Shown: positions 43,829 to 53,427 of the stretch, one piece after another
Layout: each line of letters begins with the position of its first letter
Position numbering within the stretch: the first letter of the stretch is position 1
Source of the DNA: Rhodobacterales bacterium
GTDB taxonomy: Bacteria; Pseudomonadota; Alphaproteobacteria; Rhizobiales; Stappiaceae
DNA: 64,000 nucleotides
NCBI GenBank assembly: GCA_008107755.1
Contig: VIRH01000097.1
Coordinates: forward strand, 1 to 64,000
Direction: 5' to 3'
The notes under the pieces: generated by a model
What the model saw: the letters and a program-made list of their open reading frames with translations, nothing else
Databases searched by the model: none
Told to the model about the DNA's origin: nothing
Translations under genes and position numbers: made by a program

Positions 43829-45346
43829 CTAATCGACCACCAGCTTGACCGACGTTCCGGCCGGAATCGGCTCGCGAGGCGGCAGGTCGTTCAGGATCGA
43901 AAAGAACTCCAGCCGGCGGGACGGCTCAATGCCGCTCATGCCGATGGCAAGGCGTGCTGGCGTGTCGCCGGGCTTCGTCTTGACCACCTTGATCCTGAGT
44001 GAACGCAGCCTTGCGCGCTCCGTCGGGGTGAGTTGGGTGAAGCTCTCGATGGTCTGGCGGAAGTCACGGTCGAATGTCTCGCTGGGCGAGCGGCTGGCGA
44101 AGATGAATCGATAGCCCGTGCGGCCGATGCGCACCACGGCGATGCGGAACGACCAGCCCTGTGTAATCGCCGACCCGGTGACGCCCGGCAGACCGTTGAT
44201 CGTCGTGTCTCGCACGCTTTCGGCAAGCAAGCCGTTGATCCAGCCCGACTTCATGTAGTCGACAAGGCTGGAATAGCCGCTGATGTCCGCCCCGTCGAAG
44301 CGGATCGCGGTTCCGTCCGCATTGCTGGCAAGCACGGCTTCCGGCGAATTTTCAAGGATATAGCCTGAGGGCACGGTAAAGCCGATGCCCAGCGCCTTGT
44401 GCAGGAACGAGCGGCCGCGCACGAACCCTTCCAGGGGATCATCGCCGAAGAGCATCCCGTCGATCTGGGTCAGGTAGCGGTCCCGGTCACGTTCGCCGAT
44501 GCCGGGTGCGCCGACCTTTCGGGCGGAACGTACCGCGATCTGCAGCCGTTCCGGCGTCGAGGGATGCGAGGAGAGAAAGTCCGGCGCGGTTGAGGCGTCC
44601 TTGTCCGCAGACTGGTACTTCGCATAGGCCGCCATGGTTTTCAGAAAGCGGGCGGCAGCGTAGGGATCGTATCCGGCTCTCGCCAGCGTCTTTACCCCGA
44701 TCGCATCGGCTTCCAGCTCCTGCACCTGGCTGAAACGGGCAAAGGAAAGCTGAGAGGAGACGATGGCCTTGCGCGCTTCTTCCGAATCCTGAACCACATC
44801 GGTCAGGATCTTGTTTGCAAGCTGCTTCGCTTCCGCGCGCTGCTGCCGCTTGATGGCGTGATTGGCCGTGACGTGGGCCATTTCATGGGCCAGAACCGCG
44901 GCGACTTCCGACGTGTCGTTGGCAAGAGCGAGCAGGCCGCGCGTGACATAGAGATAGCCGCCGGGCAAGGCAAAGGCGTTGATCGCCGGCGAATTCAGGA
45001 TGGTGATCTTGTAGCTCTGCGACGGATCCTCGGAGGCGGCGACCAGGCGGCCAACGACACTGGCGACGGCACGTTCCGCGCCCGGGTCGTTGTAGACCCC
45101 GCCATAGGTCGCGACCACGCGGGGGTGCTCGCGTGCGCCGATATCATTTGCAAGGTTCGGCCTGAGCGTTCCCGGCGCAACGGTACCGACGCTGGCGCTG
45201 TCGCCCAGGAGCTGGCACGACGCAACGGAAAAGGCCAGACCCGCCACGACCGCCGTCCGCAGCCATGCGCGCAACGACCAGCGCCGCCCGCCTGGCGATC
45301 CAGCGTCCGTTGCTCGACAAAAACCAGTTGCAGTCTTGACCGACAC
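43829..45346 (-). CDS. M48-family metalloprotease lipoprotein
   Basis: A zinc protease of about 505 residues, BepA/YfgC-like. A lipobox (FSVASC) follows a hydrophobic leader. The zinc site HEMAH is at about residue 154, with the distal glutamate in ELEADAIGV. A C-terminal LysM-like segment (IKVVKTKPGDTPARLAIGM) probably binds the cell wall. The protein likely works in outer-membrane protein quality control. GTG at 45346 with AAAGGA upstream is chosen; a TTG 13 codons earlier is the alternative. It is convergent with rpoH2. Confidence 0.88.
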   Translation of the reverse strand: MSVKTATGFCRATDAGSPGGRRWSLRAWLRTAVVAGLAFSVASCQLLGDSASVGTVAPGTLRPNLANDIGAREHPRVVATYGGVYNDPGAERAVASVVGRLVAASEDPSQSYKITILNSPAINAFALPGGYLYVTRGLLALANDTSEVAAVLAHEMAHVTANHAIKRQQRAEAKQLANKILTDVVQDSEEARKAIVSSQLSFARFSQVQELEADAIGVKTLARAGYDPYAAARFLKTMAAYAKYQSADKDASTAPDFLSSHPSTPERLQIAVRSARKVGAPGIGERDRDRYLTQIDGMLFGDDPLEGFVRGRSFLHKALGIGFTVPSGYILENSPEAVLASNADGTAIRFDGADISGYSSLVDYMKSGWINGLLAESVRDTTINGLPGVTGSAITQGWSFRIAVVRIGRTGYRFIFASRSPSETFDRDFRQTIESFTQLTPTERARLRSLRIKVVKTKPGDTPARLAIGMSGIEPSRRLEFFSILNDLPPREPIPAGTSVKLVVD

Positions 45347-45528
45347 GTCCAGTCCTTTGCTCTGCCGACCCTTATCGGCGTGCAATCACGCCGCGAAGGT
45401 CCGCTCTTCACTTCATTCAGCACATACCGGCGCATGCACCGGGTGCCATAGTTGACAATATGGCGACCTTTCCGTCCGAGGCCACCTTCAGAAAGCTGAA
45501 CAGGCCGGCCGGAATGGCCCGCCTGCGT

Positions 45529-46593
45529 TTACCTGAACACAGGATGCTCCAGCACCACCAGTTGCTCCGGATAACGGAGAAAGATATGCGGGCCGTCGCG
45601 CTCCTCGACGATCCCGCGCACCTCGACAAGCTTGCCGGCAAGATCCGCAACGCGCCAGCCGGAGCGCTCGAGTGCCGTGTCGAACACGATTTCCGCTTCG
45701 GCATCGAGTGTCGCGGTTACATCGGTTTTCCAGTATTTTCCAAAATTGAGATAGCGGGTACGGGAGGTTTTTCCAAGGGAAACTATACGTCCACGCACCA
45801 GCGCATACTCTCCTGTCCTTTCGGACAGCTGTTCCGGCGCATCAGCGGAATAGACTGCAGAGCGCCCATCCGGGTCGGCCCATACGCCGAGCCGGGCTTC
45901 CTGGCCACGGCGTTCGGCCGCGCGCATGAGGTCGGCGCAGCTGCCGGAAATCCACTCCGGCGCGAAAACGGCTTTCCCCAACTCCAGCTCCCTAACCTGC
46001 AGGAGCCTGGTTTTGCCACCCTCTCGGGCGACGAAAATTGCCGGCACCAACCCCCAGCGGTTCACAGACCCGAGGGCAACCGCTTCATATTCACCTTCGG
46101 GAACGCCGCGACCCGGTTCTTCGTTCCCGGCAGTTCCATTTTTTTCAAGATTGGGTCGATAAAGGTCGACCACCATGTATAGCTGTCCGGATTGGTCCGC
46201 GAAATATCCGTCTGGGTCCGGCCCGCTGACCGGAATGCGCTCTGCTTCCTGCGGAAGACAGGAGTCTACCGACTGCAGCGACAGCTTTCGCAACATCTCA
46301 CGCGCTGTACCGGCGTCGTCCGGACGAGCATCACTCGCGTGAGAAACCACGGGCGCAAGAAAAAAGACTGCCGCGACAACCGAAACGGCCGCGCAAAGCA
46401 CCGCCGAACCACGGCCCGCGGTGTCGCACTGCAGCTCTGCACCCCCTCGCTCCAGATCTCGCAAGCACACGCCCGTCACCAGCAGCCCTCTCCGCCTCCA
46501 ACACTCACCCAACGTCACCTCACCAGATCTCAGGATCCGGCGGCAAGACTTTGAGAAAACGATAAAAAACGCCTTCCGACAAGGAAGGATCAC
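45529..46593 (-). CDS. Exported SNase/OB-fold-like protein
   Basis: A protein of up to 354 residues whose N-terminal 65 residues are arginine-rich and uncertain. The probable signal peptide is VLCAAVSVVAAVFFLAPVVSHAS, so the true start is probably a GTG near 46400. The mature part has SNase-like features (ADLMRAAERRGQEARLGVW) and a C-terminal OB-type domain (VRGRIVSLGKTSRTRYLNFGKYWKTDV), as in thermonuclease relatives of Alphaproteobacteria. I do not see the catalytic Arg and Glu of nuclease, so it may be inactive. Function is unknown. Confidence 0.6.
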   Translation of the reverse strand: MILPCRKAFFIVFSKSCRRILRSGEVTLGECWRRRGLLVTGVCLRDLERGGAELQCDTAGRGSAVLCAAVSVVAAVFFLAPVVSHASDARPDDAGTAREMLRKLSLQSVDSCLPQEAERIPVSGPDPDGYFADQSGQLYMVVDLYRPNLEKNGTAGNEEPGRGVPEGEYEAVALGSVNRWGLVPAIFVAREGGKTRLLQVRELELGKAVFAPEWISGSCADLMRAAERRGQEARLGVWADPDGRSAVYSADAPEQLSERTGEYALVRGRIVSLGKTSRTRYLNFGKYWKTDVTATLDAEAEIVFDTALERSGWRVADLAGKLVEVRGIVEERDGPHIFLRYPEQLVVLEHPVFR

Positions 46594-46786
46594 CCTTCGA
46601 CCGTTTTGCTAAGCATTGAATACGGCAAGTCCAAGACAGGACGGTAAAATGCTGTGTCGCCATGTTTCAGGATAAAGGGCGCGGCCCGGACGATCCGCCG
46701 ACTGCCGCAGCACAGGCCACGCGGATTCGCACGGTCAATCAGGGGCTCGCATTGGCGGGAAAATCATGCTAATCGACCCGAAGGTC

Positions 46787-46863
46787 GGCCCCGTAGCTCA
46801 GCAGGATAGAGCATCAGATTCCTAATCTGAGGGTCACAGGTTCGAATCCTGTCGGGGTCACCA
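46787..46863 (+). tRNA. tRNA-Arg (anticodon CCT)
   Basis: Acceptor GGCCCCG pairs with CGGGGTC (one G-U pair), the D-arm is GCTCAGCAGGATAGAGC, the anticodon arm is TCAGA-TTCCTAA-TCTGA with anticodon CCT, the T-arm contains GGTTCGAATCC, and the 3' CCA is encoded. Confidence 0.96.
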
Positions 46864-46990
46864 ACTTCTATTCAAGAAATTCAATACGTCTTAGCGCCCC
46901 GGAAAACGAGGCGACGCCCGGCGCCATGATCGGCGGGTGGCGTGCGTGTTTGCGCATCCATCACCCACCGTATCGAGGCAAGCGGTAGGG

Positions 46991-47422
46991 TCAGAGCTTC
47001 AATTCGCCCTCGTCCGTGCCGTCCCAGTAATGGACGCGCTGTCCGACGGCTTCGATCATGACGAGACCCTCCGTGTCGACCCCATGCTCGAACCATTCGT
47101 CAAGATCCGGATCCCAATGTTCCTCGAAGGCCTTCCTGTCGCGGATGATCCGGCCCTTGCCTTCGATCGAGATGAAGAACGGCCGCTGGCTGAACAGGCC
47201 CTTGGAACTGGTGTAGGTCAGGCCGATGTCAGGGTTCTCCAGGATGTCGGAAACGCTGCGGTCCGATTCCAGAGCGAAAAAACGCGAGGTCCCGTCGTAG
47301 TCGACGTCGCCGTTGTTGCTCATCGGCCGGCTGGAAAGGGCACCGCCGGTTGTTTTGGATGTCAGCATACAGAAGTCGATTTTCCGCATCTCCGACGACA
47401 GGTCTTCAAGTGAATGGCTCAT
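46991..47422 (-). CDS. Pyridoxamine 5'-phosphate oxidase-like general stress protein
   Basis: A 143-residue split-barrel flavin-binding protein of the stress-protein-26 type: LTSKTTGGALSSRPMSN, TRFFALESD-like strand, LTYTSSKGLFSQRPFFISIEGKGRI and FEEHWDPDLDEWFEHG. The last of these is the diagnostic GTG-type motif of general stress proteins. CGGGAGTAACC precedes the ATG. Cofactor and role are inferred from the family. It is monocistronic. Confidence 0.88.
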   Translation of the reverse strand: MSHSLEDLSSEMRKIDFCMLTSKTTGGALSSRPMSNNGDVDYDGTSRFFALESDRSVSDILENPDIGLTYTSSKGLFSQRPFFISIEGKGRIIRDRKAFEEHWDPDLDEWFEHGVDTEGLVMIEAVGQRVHYWDGTDEGELKL

Positions 47423-47790
47423 GGGTTACTCCCGGCTGTTTGAATGAGATCGCACTAGTTGTAAATCCGTCCGGCGCCGTTGCGTTCCTCCGAACCGCCA
47501 AGAAATCTCCGGATGCAGATTGATCTGTCAGTTGGCACTGTGGCGGTCCTGCGCGGCGACCCAAGGTTGAGGGTCGCCAGATGCGGCAGATAAATTTCGC
47601 GCCCGTTAATCCGGATTAAGCTCCGCCGGCGACCTCCGGGATACGGTGAACACCCGAATGGCGCTGACCTTTCGCCGGCTGTGTTCACAGCCCGGCCCTT
47701 TCGCCGAATACGGCGTCGTGATCGGGCGGGCAGACGGAGAAGCAAAGCCCTTCGCGCGCCTCGTCCTTTCGGGTGCAAGCGGAGAAGATC
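47423..47790. other. Divergent gap between the stress protein and glycan locus
   Basis: About 370 bases without a gene. The visible structure is a perfect 14-bp palindrome TTAATCCGGATTAA (47606-47619) about 170 bp before the first glycosyltransferase start, a candidate operator for the locus. Nothing else stands out. Confidence 0.4.
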
Positions 47791-49029
47791 TTGAGCATTC
47801 TTGTTGCCCCTCCAGAGCGCGCCGACGCGCGCTTATCGCTCGGTCCTGCGACGCTGCAGCAGCTGACCGGACGTGCGATCATCAAGTCGCTCGTGTCCTC
47901 CGGGCTTGAAAAGCCATGGGACTGGGCCATCGCGGTGCCCGCCCGAAACGAGGCCGGACGGATCGCGGCCTGTCTTGCCGCGTTGCAGCGGGCATCGGAA
48001 CGTTCCGGACGGACGGTCGGTCTTGTCCTTGCGGTCAACAACACCGACGACACCACGGTTTCCCTTGCGATCCAGCACCTGTCCCGGTCAGGCATGCCGC
48101 ATGTGGTCATCGATGTCCATTTCGCGGATACAGAGGCAAATGCCGGACATGCCCGCCGGCTGGCGCTCGATATTGCGACCGAGGTCACGCGCGAGGGCGG
48201 CTTCCTCGCCACCACCGACGCCGACAGCCTGGTCGACACCGATTGGCTGACCGACGCGCAGCGGCTTCTCGAGAGCCGCGCCGACCTCATCTGCGGCGCA
48301 ATCCTCCCGCTCGACGATGAACGCGAGACGTTGCCGCCTGGGTTTGGGGAAAGATGTGCTCCCGAGGGCGAATATGCTGCGATGAGCGTGGAACTTGCAG
48401 CGCGCCTCGACCCGCGGCCGCACGATCCGGCCCCGGCCCACGGCAACATCGGCGGAGCCAATCTGTCCTTCAGCAGGTCGCTCTACCGTGCCGTCGGCGG
48501 CATGCCGCGGCTGCATTGCGGCGAGGATCGGGCGTTCGTCGCCCTTGCCGATCAGCTGGATTACCGTGTTGCCTACGCCCAGAAAGTCACGGTTCGCACG
48601 TCCTGCCGTCTCAACGGCCGGGCGCGGGGCGGCATGTCGGATGCATTGCTGGCCCGCATCCATGAAGACGATCCCTATTGTGACGAGTTGTTGCTGGACG
48701 CTGAAACTGCCGCCTGGACATTCTGGCTGCGCGGCCGGATGCGGTCCGCAGCCAACGGCGACAGAGATATCATGCTGCGCGATCTCGGCATTTCGCTGGA
48801 TGACTTGCAGCGCGGGCCGGCCGAGCCCTTCGGCATCCTGTGGGACCGAATACGCATCGCCGCAGGCCTGTTCCCGTCACAAAGGCTCCGGATGTCTGAC
48901 GTCAGACGCAACTGCCCGGCCATGCGTACCATGCTCGAAAGGCTGCGCACCGGCGATTGTCCCGGCGACTCGGTCGGCGAAACGCGGCGATGGATCCTGA
49001 GCTGCCTGCCCCTGGAGACCCGCCCATGA
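47791..49029 (+). CDS. Family 2 glycosyltransferase, first gene of glycan locus
   Basis: A 412-residue GT2 protein (GT-A fold). AIAVPARNEAGRIAACLAAL opens the nucleotide-sugar domain, TTDADS is the DxD metal motif, and HGNIGGANLSFSRSLYRAVGG and a GEDRAFV block complete the acceptor side. Soluble, without membrane segments. TTG at 47791 is chosen from GGAG six bases upstream; a GTG six codons earlier is also open. It overlaps the next gene by ATGA, so translation is coupled. Confidence 0.85.
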   Translation: MSILVAPPERADARLSLGPATLQQLTGRAIIKSLVSSGLEKPWDWAIAVPARNEAGRIAACLAALQRASERSGRTVGLVLAVNNTDDTTVSLAIQHLSRSGMPHVVIDVHFADTEANAGHARRLALDIATEVTREGGFLATTDADSLVDTDWLTDAQRLLESRADLICGAILPLDDERETLPPGFGERCAPEGEYAAMSVELAARLDPRPHDPAPAHGNIGGANLSFSRSLYRAVGGMPRLHCGEDRAFVALADQLDYRVAYAQKVTVRTSCRLNGRARGGMSDALLARIHEDDPYCDELLLDAETAAWTFWLRGRMRSAANGDRDIMLRDLGISLDDLQRGPAEPFGILWDRIRIAAGLFPSQRLRMSDVRRNCPAMRTMLERLRTGDCPGDSVGETRRWILSCLPLETRP

Positions 49030-50162
49030 CCCCAAGCGCGCGCCAATTGAGAGAATTGCGAGAGGCCGCCGGGCCAATTCAGTCACCTGAAGACCTGCTG
49101 GAGCGGATCGCGAACCGGGCCGGCGATCCGATGCAGGGCGGACCCCTCTTCGGCAAGGACGTTCGTGACTGCCTGGCGGCCGGCGTGGGAGCAGATGCGC
49201 TGGGCTATGGCCGCCACGACGGCTCTGATGCGGCGCTGATCCGGCACGTTGCAACAAGACTGCGGCAGATCGGACAGACAAGCCTTTCGCTTGGCCGGAT
49301 CGTTGAAGGCCATATGAACGCGCTGCGGCTCATCGGGCTTTACGCAGACCCGTTGCAGAAGGACACTTGGTTGGGCGCAGCGCGCTCAGGCTCCATTTTC
49401 GGAGTGTGGGGAGCGGACGCGGACAGCCCGGTGACCATCCGGAAGTCAGAAGACGGATCCTGGCTGCTTTCCGGCGGAAAGCGCTTCGCCTCCGGTCTCG
49501 GCCTTTTGGGCCATGCCGTCATTACGGCGCGCGACGCCCGGGACAATATTCAACTGGTCGTCATCGACGCGACCGACGCGTCTCGCCAGAACCTTTCGTC
49601 CTGGAAGACGTCCGGAATGCAGGCGACGGCGTCCGGCGACTTCACCTGTCAGGACATGAAGCTGTCTCGCGCGGACCTTATTGGCGGACCCGGCGACTAC
49701 CTGAGGGAACCGTTTTTCGAAGGCGGCGTCTGGCGCTACGCCGCCGTTCAGCTTGGCGGACTGGAGGCCCTGACCGACATTGCCCGCCGCCACATCGTCG
49801 AGCGGGACCTGACTGAAAACAGGGAAATGTCCCGCCGCCTCGCCGATCTTGTCATGGCATGCGAAACCGGCCGCCTCTGGGTCGAGGAAGCAGCCAGGCG
49901 CACCGAATGCGGGTCGCCTGTGACCACGTCCGTCGCCTATGCCCTGCTCGCTCGCGAAACCGTCGAACGGTGCTGCGTGGAAGGACTAGCGATTTTCGAC
50001 CGGATGATCGGGGCCGCGAGTTTCTTTGAGGGTCATCCGGCCGAGCCGATCCGCCGCGATCTGTCCTTCTTCCTCCGCCAGGCCAATCTCGACGGAAAGC
50101 TGCATGCCGCTGCACGCGTCTTCGCACGCAATGCGATTGATGACGACAGGAGGATCAGCTGA
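49026..50162 (+). CDS. Acyl-CoA dehydrogenase-like protein
   Basis: A 378-residue protein with the middle and C-terminal domains of acyl-CoA dehydrogenases: the SIFGVWGADADSP and SWLLSGGKRFASGLGLLGHAVITA blocks surround the flavin-binding beta domain, and the C-terminal helices include DLVMACETGRLWVEEAAR. The N-terminal domain is short and the usual CoA-binding features are weak, so the substrate may not be a CoA ester. Position between glycosyltransferase and PIG-L genes suggests it modifies a sugar or carrier-bound acyl group. Its ATG overlaps the GT2 stop. Confidence 0.78.
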   Translation: MTPSARQLRELREAAGPIQSPEDLLERIANRAGDPMQGGPLFGKDVRDCLAAGVGADALGYGRHDGSDAALIRHVATRLRQIGQTSLSLGRIVEGHMNALRLIGLYADPLQKDTWLGAARSGSIFGVWGADADSPVTIRKSEDGSWLLSGGKRFASGLGLLGHAVITARDARDNIQLVVIDATDASRQNLSSWKTSGMQATASGDFTCQDMKLSRADLIGGPGDYLREPFFEGGVWRYAAVQLGGLEALTDIARRHIVERDLTENREMSRRLADLVMACETGRLWVEEAARRTECGSPVTTSVAYALLARETVERCCVEGLAIFDRMIGAASFFEGHPAEPIRRDLSFFLRQANLDGKLHAAARVFARNAIDDDRRIS

Positions 50163-50899
50163 CACCGGACGGACCTCTGCTGAAACGCGCCCGCGATGCC
50201 GCATTCGTGGATATCGAGACCCTGTCGGGTCCTGGCGGCGTCGTTGTGCTTGCCCCGCATCCGGACGACGAGTCGCTTGGATGCGGCGCCGCGATCCACA
50301 GGGCTATCGAGACAGGTCATCTGGTCACCATCGTCATCGTCACGGATGGCAGCAAGTCCCATCGGGCCTCGAAAAGCTGGCCCCCACAGCGCATTGCGGA
50401 GCAGCGGCGCCGTGAGGCGGAAAACGCCATCGCCATCCTGACGGGATCCAGCCTCAACATGATCTGGCTGGGTTAAGCGGATTGGGGTGTGCCGACGACA
50501 AACCCCGAACTGGCGCTAGCCAGTGACGAGCTGACGGACCTCTGCGACAGAACCGGGGCAACGGCGATCTGGACCGCCTGGAAGGGCGATCCCCATGCCG
50601 ATCACCAGAACACAGCTGAACTCGCCCGGACGGTCGTGGACAAAAGGCCGGGCCTGACCATGTTGAGTTATCCGATCTGGGGACGGTTCGCCCCTCTCGA
50701 AGAAACCTCTCTCCCTCGGCCCGACGCGATGCACCTGTTCGACAGCCGGTCACATGCAAAGGTGAAGTCCGAAGTGATCGAAGCCCATCAAACCCAGATG
50801 ACACACCTCATCGATGACGATCCGGAAGGATTCACGATGCCCGGCGAGATGCAGGCGCATTTCCTCGACTTTCCGGAAATCTTCATAGAGGAGCACTGA
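50159..50899 (+). pseudogene. PIG-L/LmbE family N-deacetylase, interrupted by in-frame TAA
   Basis: A GlcNAc-PI-deacetylase-like protein read in one frame from 50159 to 50899 except for TAA at 50474-50476. The first half holds the zinc motif APHPDDESLGCG and the second holds HADHQNTAEL, so both halves of the active site are split by the stop; one base change from TTA (Leu) would explain it. The start also looks damaged: CTG at 50159 stands where an ATG would overlap the upstream stop, five bases after AGGAGG. A GTG at 50489 could in principle restart translation. Confidence 0.85.
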
Positions 50900-50900
50900 C

Positions 50901-51479
50901 ATGGGGACGTGGCGCGACCATTTCGAAACGCTCTATCGCACTAGCGAAGACCCGTGGAATTACGAGACCAGCATCTACGAACGTGAAAAATATGCCGAGA
51001 CGCTCCGTTGCCTCGGAGGACGCCGCTATCTGCACGGCATCGAGATCGGCTGCTCCATCGGCGTCCTGTCCGCAGACCTTGCGCCTTTATGCCAGCGCTT
51101 TACCGGCGTCGACCTGAACGAACGGGCCGCCAGCCGGGCCCGCGCCAGACTATCGCCCCTGCCCGGGACGGAGATCGTGGTTGCGGAAATCCCCGGAAGC
51201 TGGCCGGCGGGCCGCTATGACCTGATCGTCCTGTCGGAGGTGCTTTACTTTCTGTCCGAAGACCAGATCGGAATGCTCGCCGGGAAAATCGCCACCGACT
51301 GGCTGCATCAGGGCGACTGCGTTGTCGTCAACTGGCTGGGAGACACCCGGACGCCCCTGTCCGGACTGGAGGCGTCAGATGCCTTCCGCAGGGCGCTCGC
51401 CCGGCATGTCTCGTTCACCGATCGCCTGCGCGGGCCTGTCTCTAGCGATTACGAGATGCGTCTTCTACGCCGGTGCTGA
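50901..51479 (+). CDS. NodS-like SAM-dependent methyltransferase
   Basis: A 192-residue methyltransferase of the NodS family. It starts WRDHFETLYRTSEDPWNYETSIYE, then shows the SAM-binding motif I as GIEIGCSIGVLSADLAP and motif IV-like YDLIVLSEVLYFLS. NodS N-methylates a deacetylated glucosamine oligomer, which fits the deacetylase gene one base upstream. The two are fused into one bifunctional protein in some relatives as I recall. It is convergent with the GT4 gene, and the 3' ends overlap by 15 bp. Confidence 0.88.
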   Translation: MGTWRDHFETLYRTSEDPWNYETSIYEREKYAETLRCLGGRRYLHGIEIGCSIGVLSADLAPLCQRFTGVDLNERAASRARARLSPLPGTEIVVAEIPGSWPAGRYDLIVLSEVLYFLSEDQIGMLAGKIATDWLHQGDCVVVNWLGDTRTPLSGLEASDAFRRALARHVSFTDRLRGPVSSDYEMRLLRRC

Positions 51480-52462
51480 CCTGTCGAGATAACCGCGCCA
51501 GCAGGCCGCGACCGCGCTCAGGCGAAAGGCATCGCGCCCCCTGATCACGGGAAACGCGTCGCGCCATTGCCGCAGCCTTTCGATGATCAGCTCGGTATCC
51601 GTGCAATCCAGCGTCTGACCTTCGCTCGAGGCAATCTCGTCGTTGGCGCCCAGACCGGTATGCAGAAGGGCCGGCGTGCCGACCGCATTTGTCTCCGCGA
51701 TAACGAGTCCAAATGTTTCGGCGAAACTCGTTTGCGGATAAAAAAGACAGAGCGCGCACCGCATCTGCCGAAAAAGCTGGTCCTGGGCCAGCGTCCGGAG
51801 CGCCAGGCAAGATACCCCGGATCAGCCACCTCAAGACGCAGGTCCGGCAGGCGGGCCTGCACCAGTTCGAAGAGTTCCAGAACCTCGCCAAGCCCCTTGT
51901 GCGGCGCGCTGGCAAACAGAAGAAGGTTCGGGTCCCGCTCGGTCTCGTTTGGCCGCAGGTCATCGTCAATGGGATTGAAGATCACCGAAATCTCCGGAAC
52001 GGCTCCGCCAAAGGCTGTGAAGGTCTCGCGCAAGGACCGGGCCTGCGTTTGCGACACGCAGACAAGCCCGACGTCTGCCTCGGCCAGGAGATGTCCCATT
52101 TTCCTGTTGTGCCTTCCAGGGATCACGTGCAGCCACACACTGATCGGCGTTTCCGGCCAGACCTTGCGAAGGGACAGCGCGACCTTCCAGGAATTGATCA
52201 CGATCACCGCCCGTGCATCCACGGCGGTGCCTGAAGCCTCTGCAAGAGGCAGATAGTCGATACCGCCCTCCGACGCCTTCTCCTGTCTGGATTTCTGACA
52301 GATGCGGACCGGACAATCCCGTGCCAACGCGGCGGCCACCTTGAGCAGCGTAGCCTCGGTCCCGCCGAGACGGGCCGCCGCCAGGGTGGAAGGCGTATAG
52401 GGCCTCGGGCAAAGAGGATCGACGAAGACCACCGAGCCGCCGCCGGCGTACGCTGCGGTCAT
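51465..52462 (-). pseudogene. Family 4 glycosyltransferase, frameshifted
   Basis: The reverse strand codes for a GT4 protein in two frames. The first runs from the ATG at 52462 (MTAAYAGGGSVVFVDPLCPRPY) through LGGTEATLLKVAAALARD and VWLHVIPGRHNRKMGHLL to LRLEVADPGYLAW. The second resumes as QLFRQMRCALCLFYPQTSFAETFGLVIAETNAVGTP, the conserved C-terminal nucleotide-sugar site. The shift lies between about 51789 and 51812, where one missing or two extra bases would join them. Otherwise the gene looks intact. It overlaps the GT2 gene upstream by four bases. Confidence 0.82.
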
Positions 52463-53418
52463 GAGGCCGTCTTCAGTCCGGACGGGGCCGCGAAGCGCTC
52501 CGCGACACTTGCCGCATAAGCCGCAGTGGCTGGCGCCGCCAGGGCGCGCGAACGGACTGCGCAATCCGGATTCGTGAACTCGGCGATGTCCAGCCCCGGC
52601 ACATCGATCGGAACGGGATCGACAGTCCGGGTGCGGAACCAGCGTTCGACCTGATCCCACACCGCCCGGCGATCCCGCAAGCGGCGCTCGGAATCGTAAT
52701 TCGTTGCGGCCGACTGCGTCAGGGAATCGGGAGTCTCTATCTTGGTCAGGAGGATATCCGGGATCACCCAGACGACTTCGCCCGCCATCAGCAGCCGGTT
52801 GCGAAACTCCCGGTCCTCTTCAACGCAATCGGCAAAGCCGCCGAGGCTCTCGAAGACCTCCCCGTGAAACAGGCCGGAATTGACGTGGGTCCAGTCTCCG
52901 GGCACGCCTGCGGCCATCTGCAGGTTGGGGAAGAAGTCGTCCACCAGAGACAGCGTCCTGCGGATTTCAACGCGCTCGCCATCCGGCAACAGAATTTCAT
53001 GGTGTGTGAGCACGGCTCCGAGCCGGATGGTCGAATTCGGCTCCCGGTTCACCAGCTCCCAGTTAAGGCAGGGATGCGCCTCGATGGAGGGGTTCGCAAG
53101 CACCCGCGCCTGACGCAGCACCTTGTCGCGGCGCGGCAGATCGTCGGAATCGTGAAAGGTCCAGGCATCTGCCCCGGAAAAGAGCAGTCCGACATTCTTG
53201 GCGTGGGCCGTTCCAAGGTTCCGTTTCAGCCGAATATAGTTGAAATCAGGCCGCCCGAACCAGGGAGCCAGAACGCTTCTCGTCTCATCCGTGGACGCGT
53301 CGTCGATGACCGTTACCAGACTGTTCGGATAGGACTGGCCCAGCGCGGCTTCGACAGCCTGACGGATATGCCTGGCGCGATTGTACGTGGGAATGACGAT
53401 ATTGATCAACTTGTCCAT
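52459..53418 (-). CDS. Family 2 glycosyltransferase
   Basis: A 319-residue GT2 protein: NIVIPTYNRARHIRQAVEAALGQSYPN at the start, VIDDASTDET, then the DxD-type FHDSDDLPRRDKV and a C-terminal acceptor part with EEDREFRNRLL. No membrane segment. It is in the leftward unit between the membrane GT2 gene (10 bp upstream) and the broken GT4 gene. Confidence 0.88.
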   Translation of the reverse strand: MDKLINIVIPTYNRARHIRQAVEAALGQSYPNSLVTVIDDASTDETRSVLAPWFGRPDFNYIRLKRNLGTAHAKNVGLLFSGADAWTFHDSDDLPRRDKVLRQARVLANPSIEAHPCLNWELVNREPNSTIRLGAVLTHHEILLPDGERVEIRRTLSLVDDFFPNLQMAAGVPGDWTHVNSGLFHGEVFESLGGFADCVEEDREFRNRLLMAGEVVWVIPDILLTKIETPDSLTQSAATNYDSERRLRDRRAVWDQVERWFRTRTVDPVPIDVPGLDIAEFTNPDCAVRSRALAAPATAAYAASVAERFAAPSGLKTAS

Positions 53419-53427
53419 GACAACTCC

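Noticed and set aside
47464..47488. GGAAC-N16-GATT on the reverse strand as a general-stress (EcfG) promoter of the PPOX-like gene
   Set aside because: The -10 part differs from CGTT at two positions, so the match is too weak to annotate.
50207..50476. Calling the first PIG-L fragment a complete small protein
   Set aside because: It ends before the second zinc motif, and the same frame continues after the stop with the missing half of the domain.
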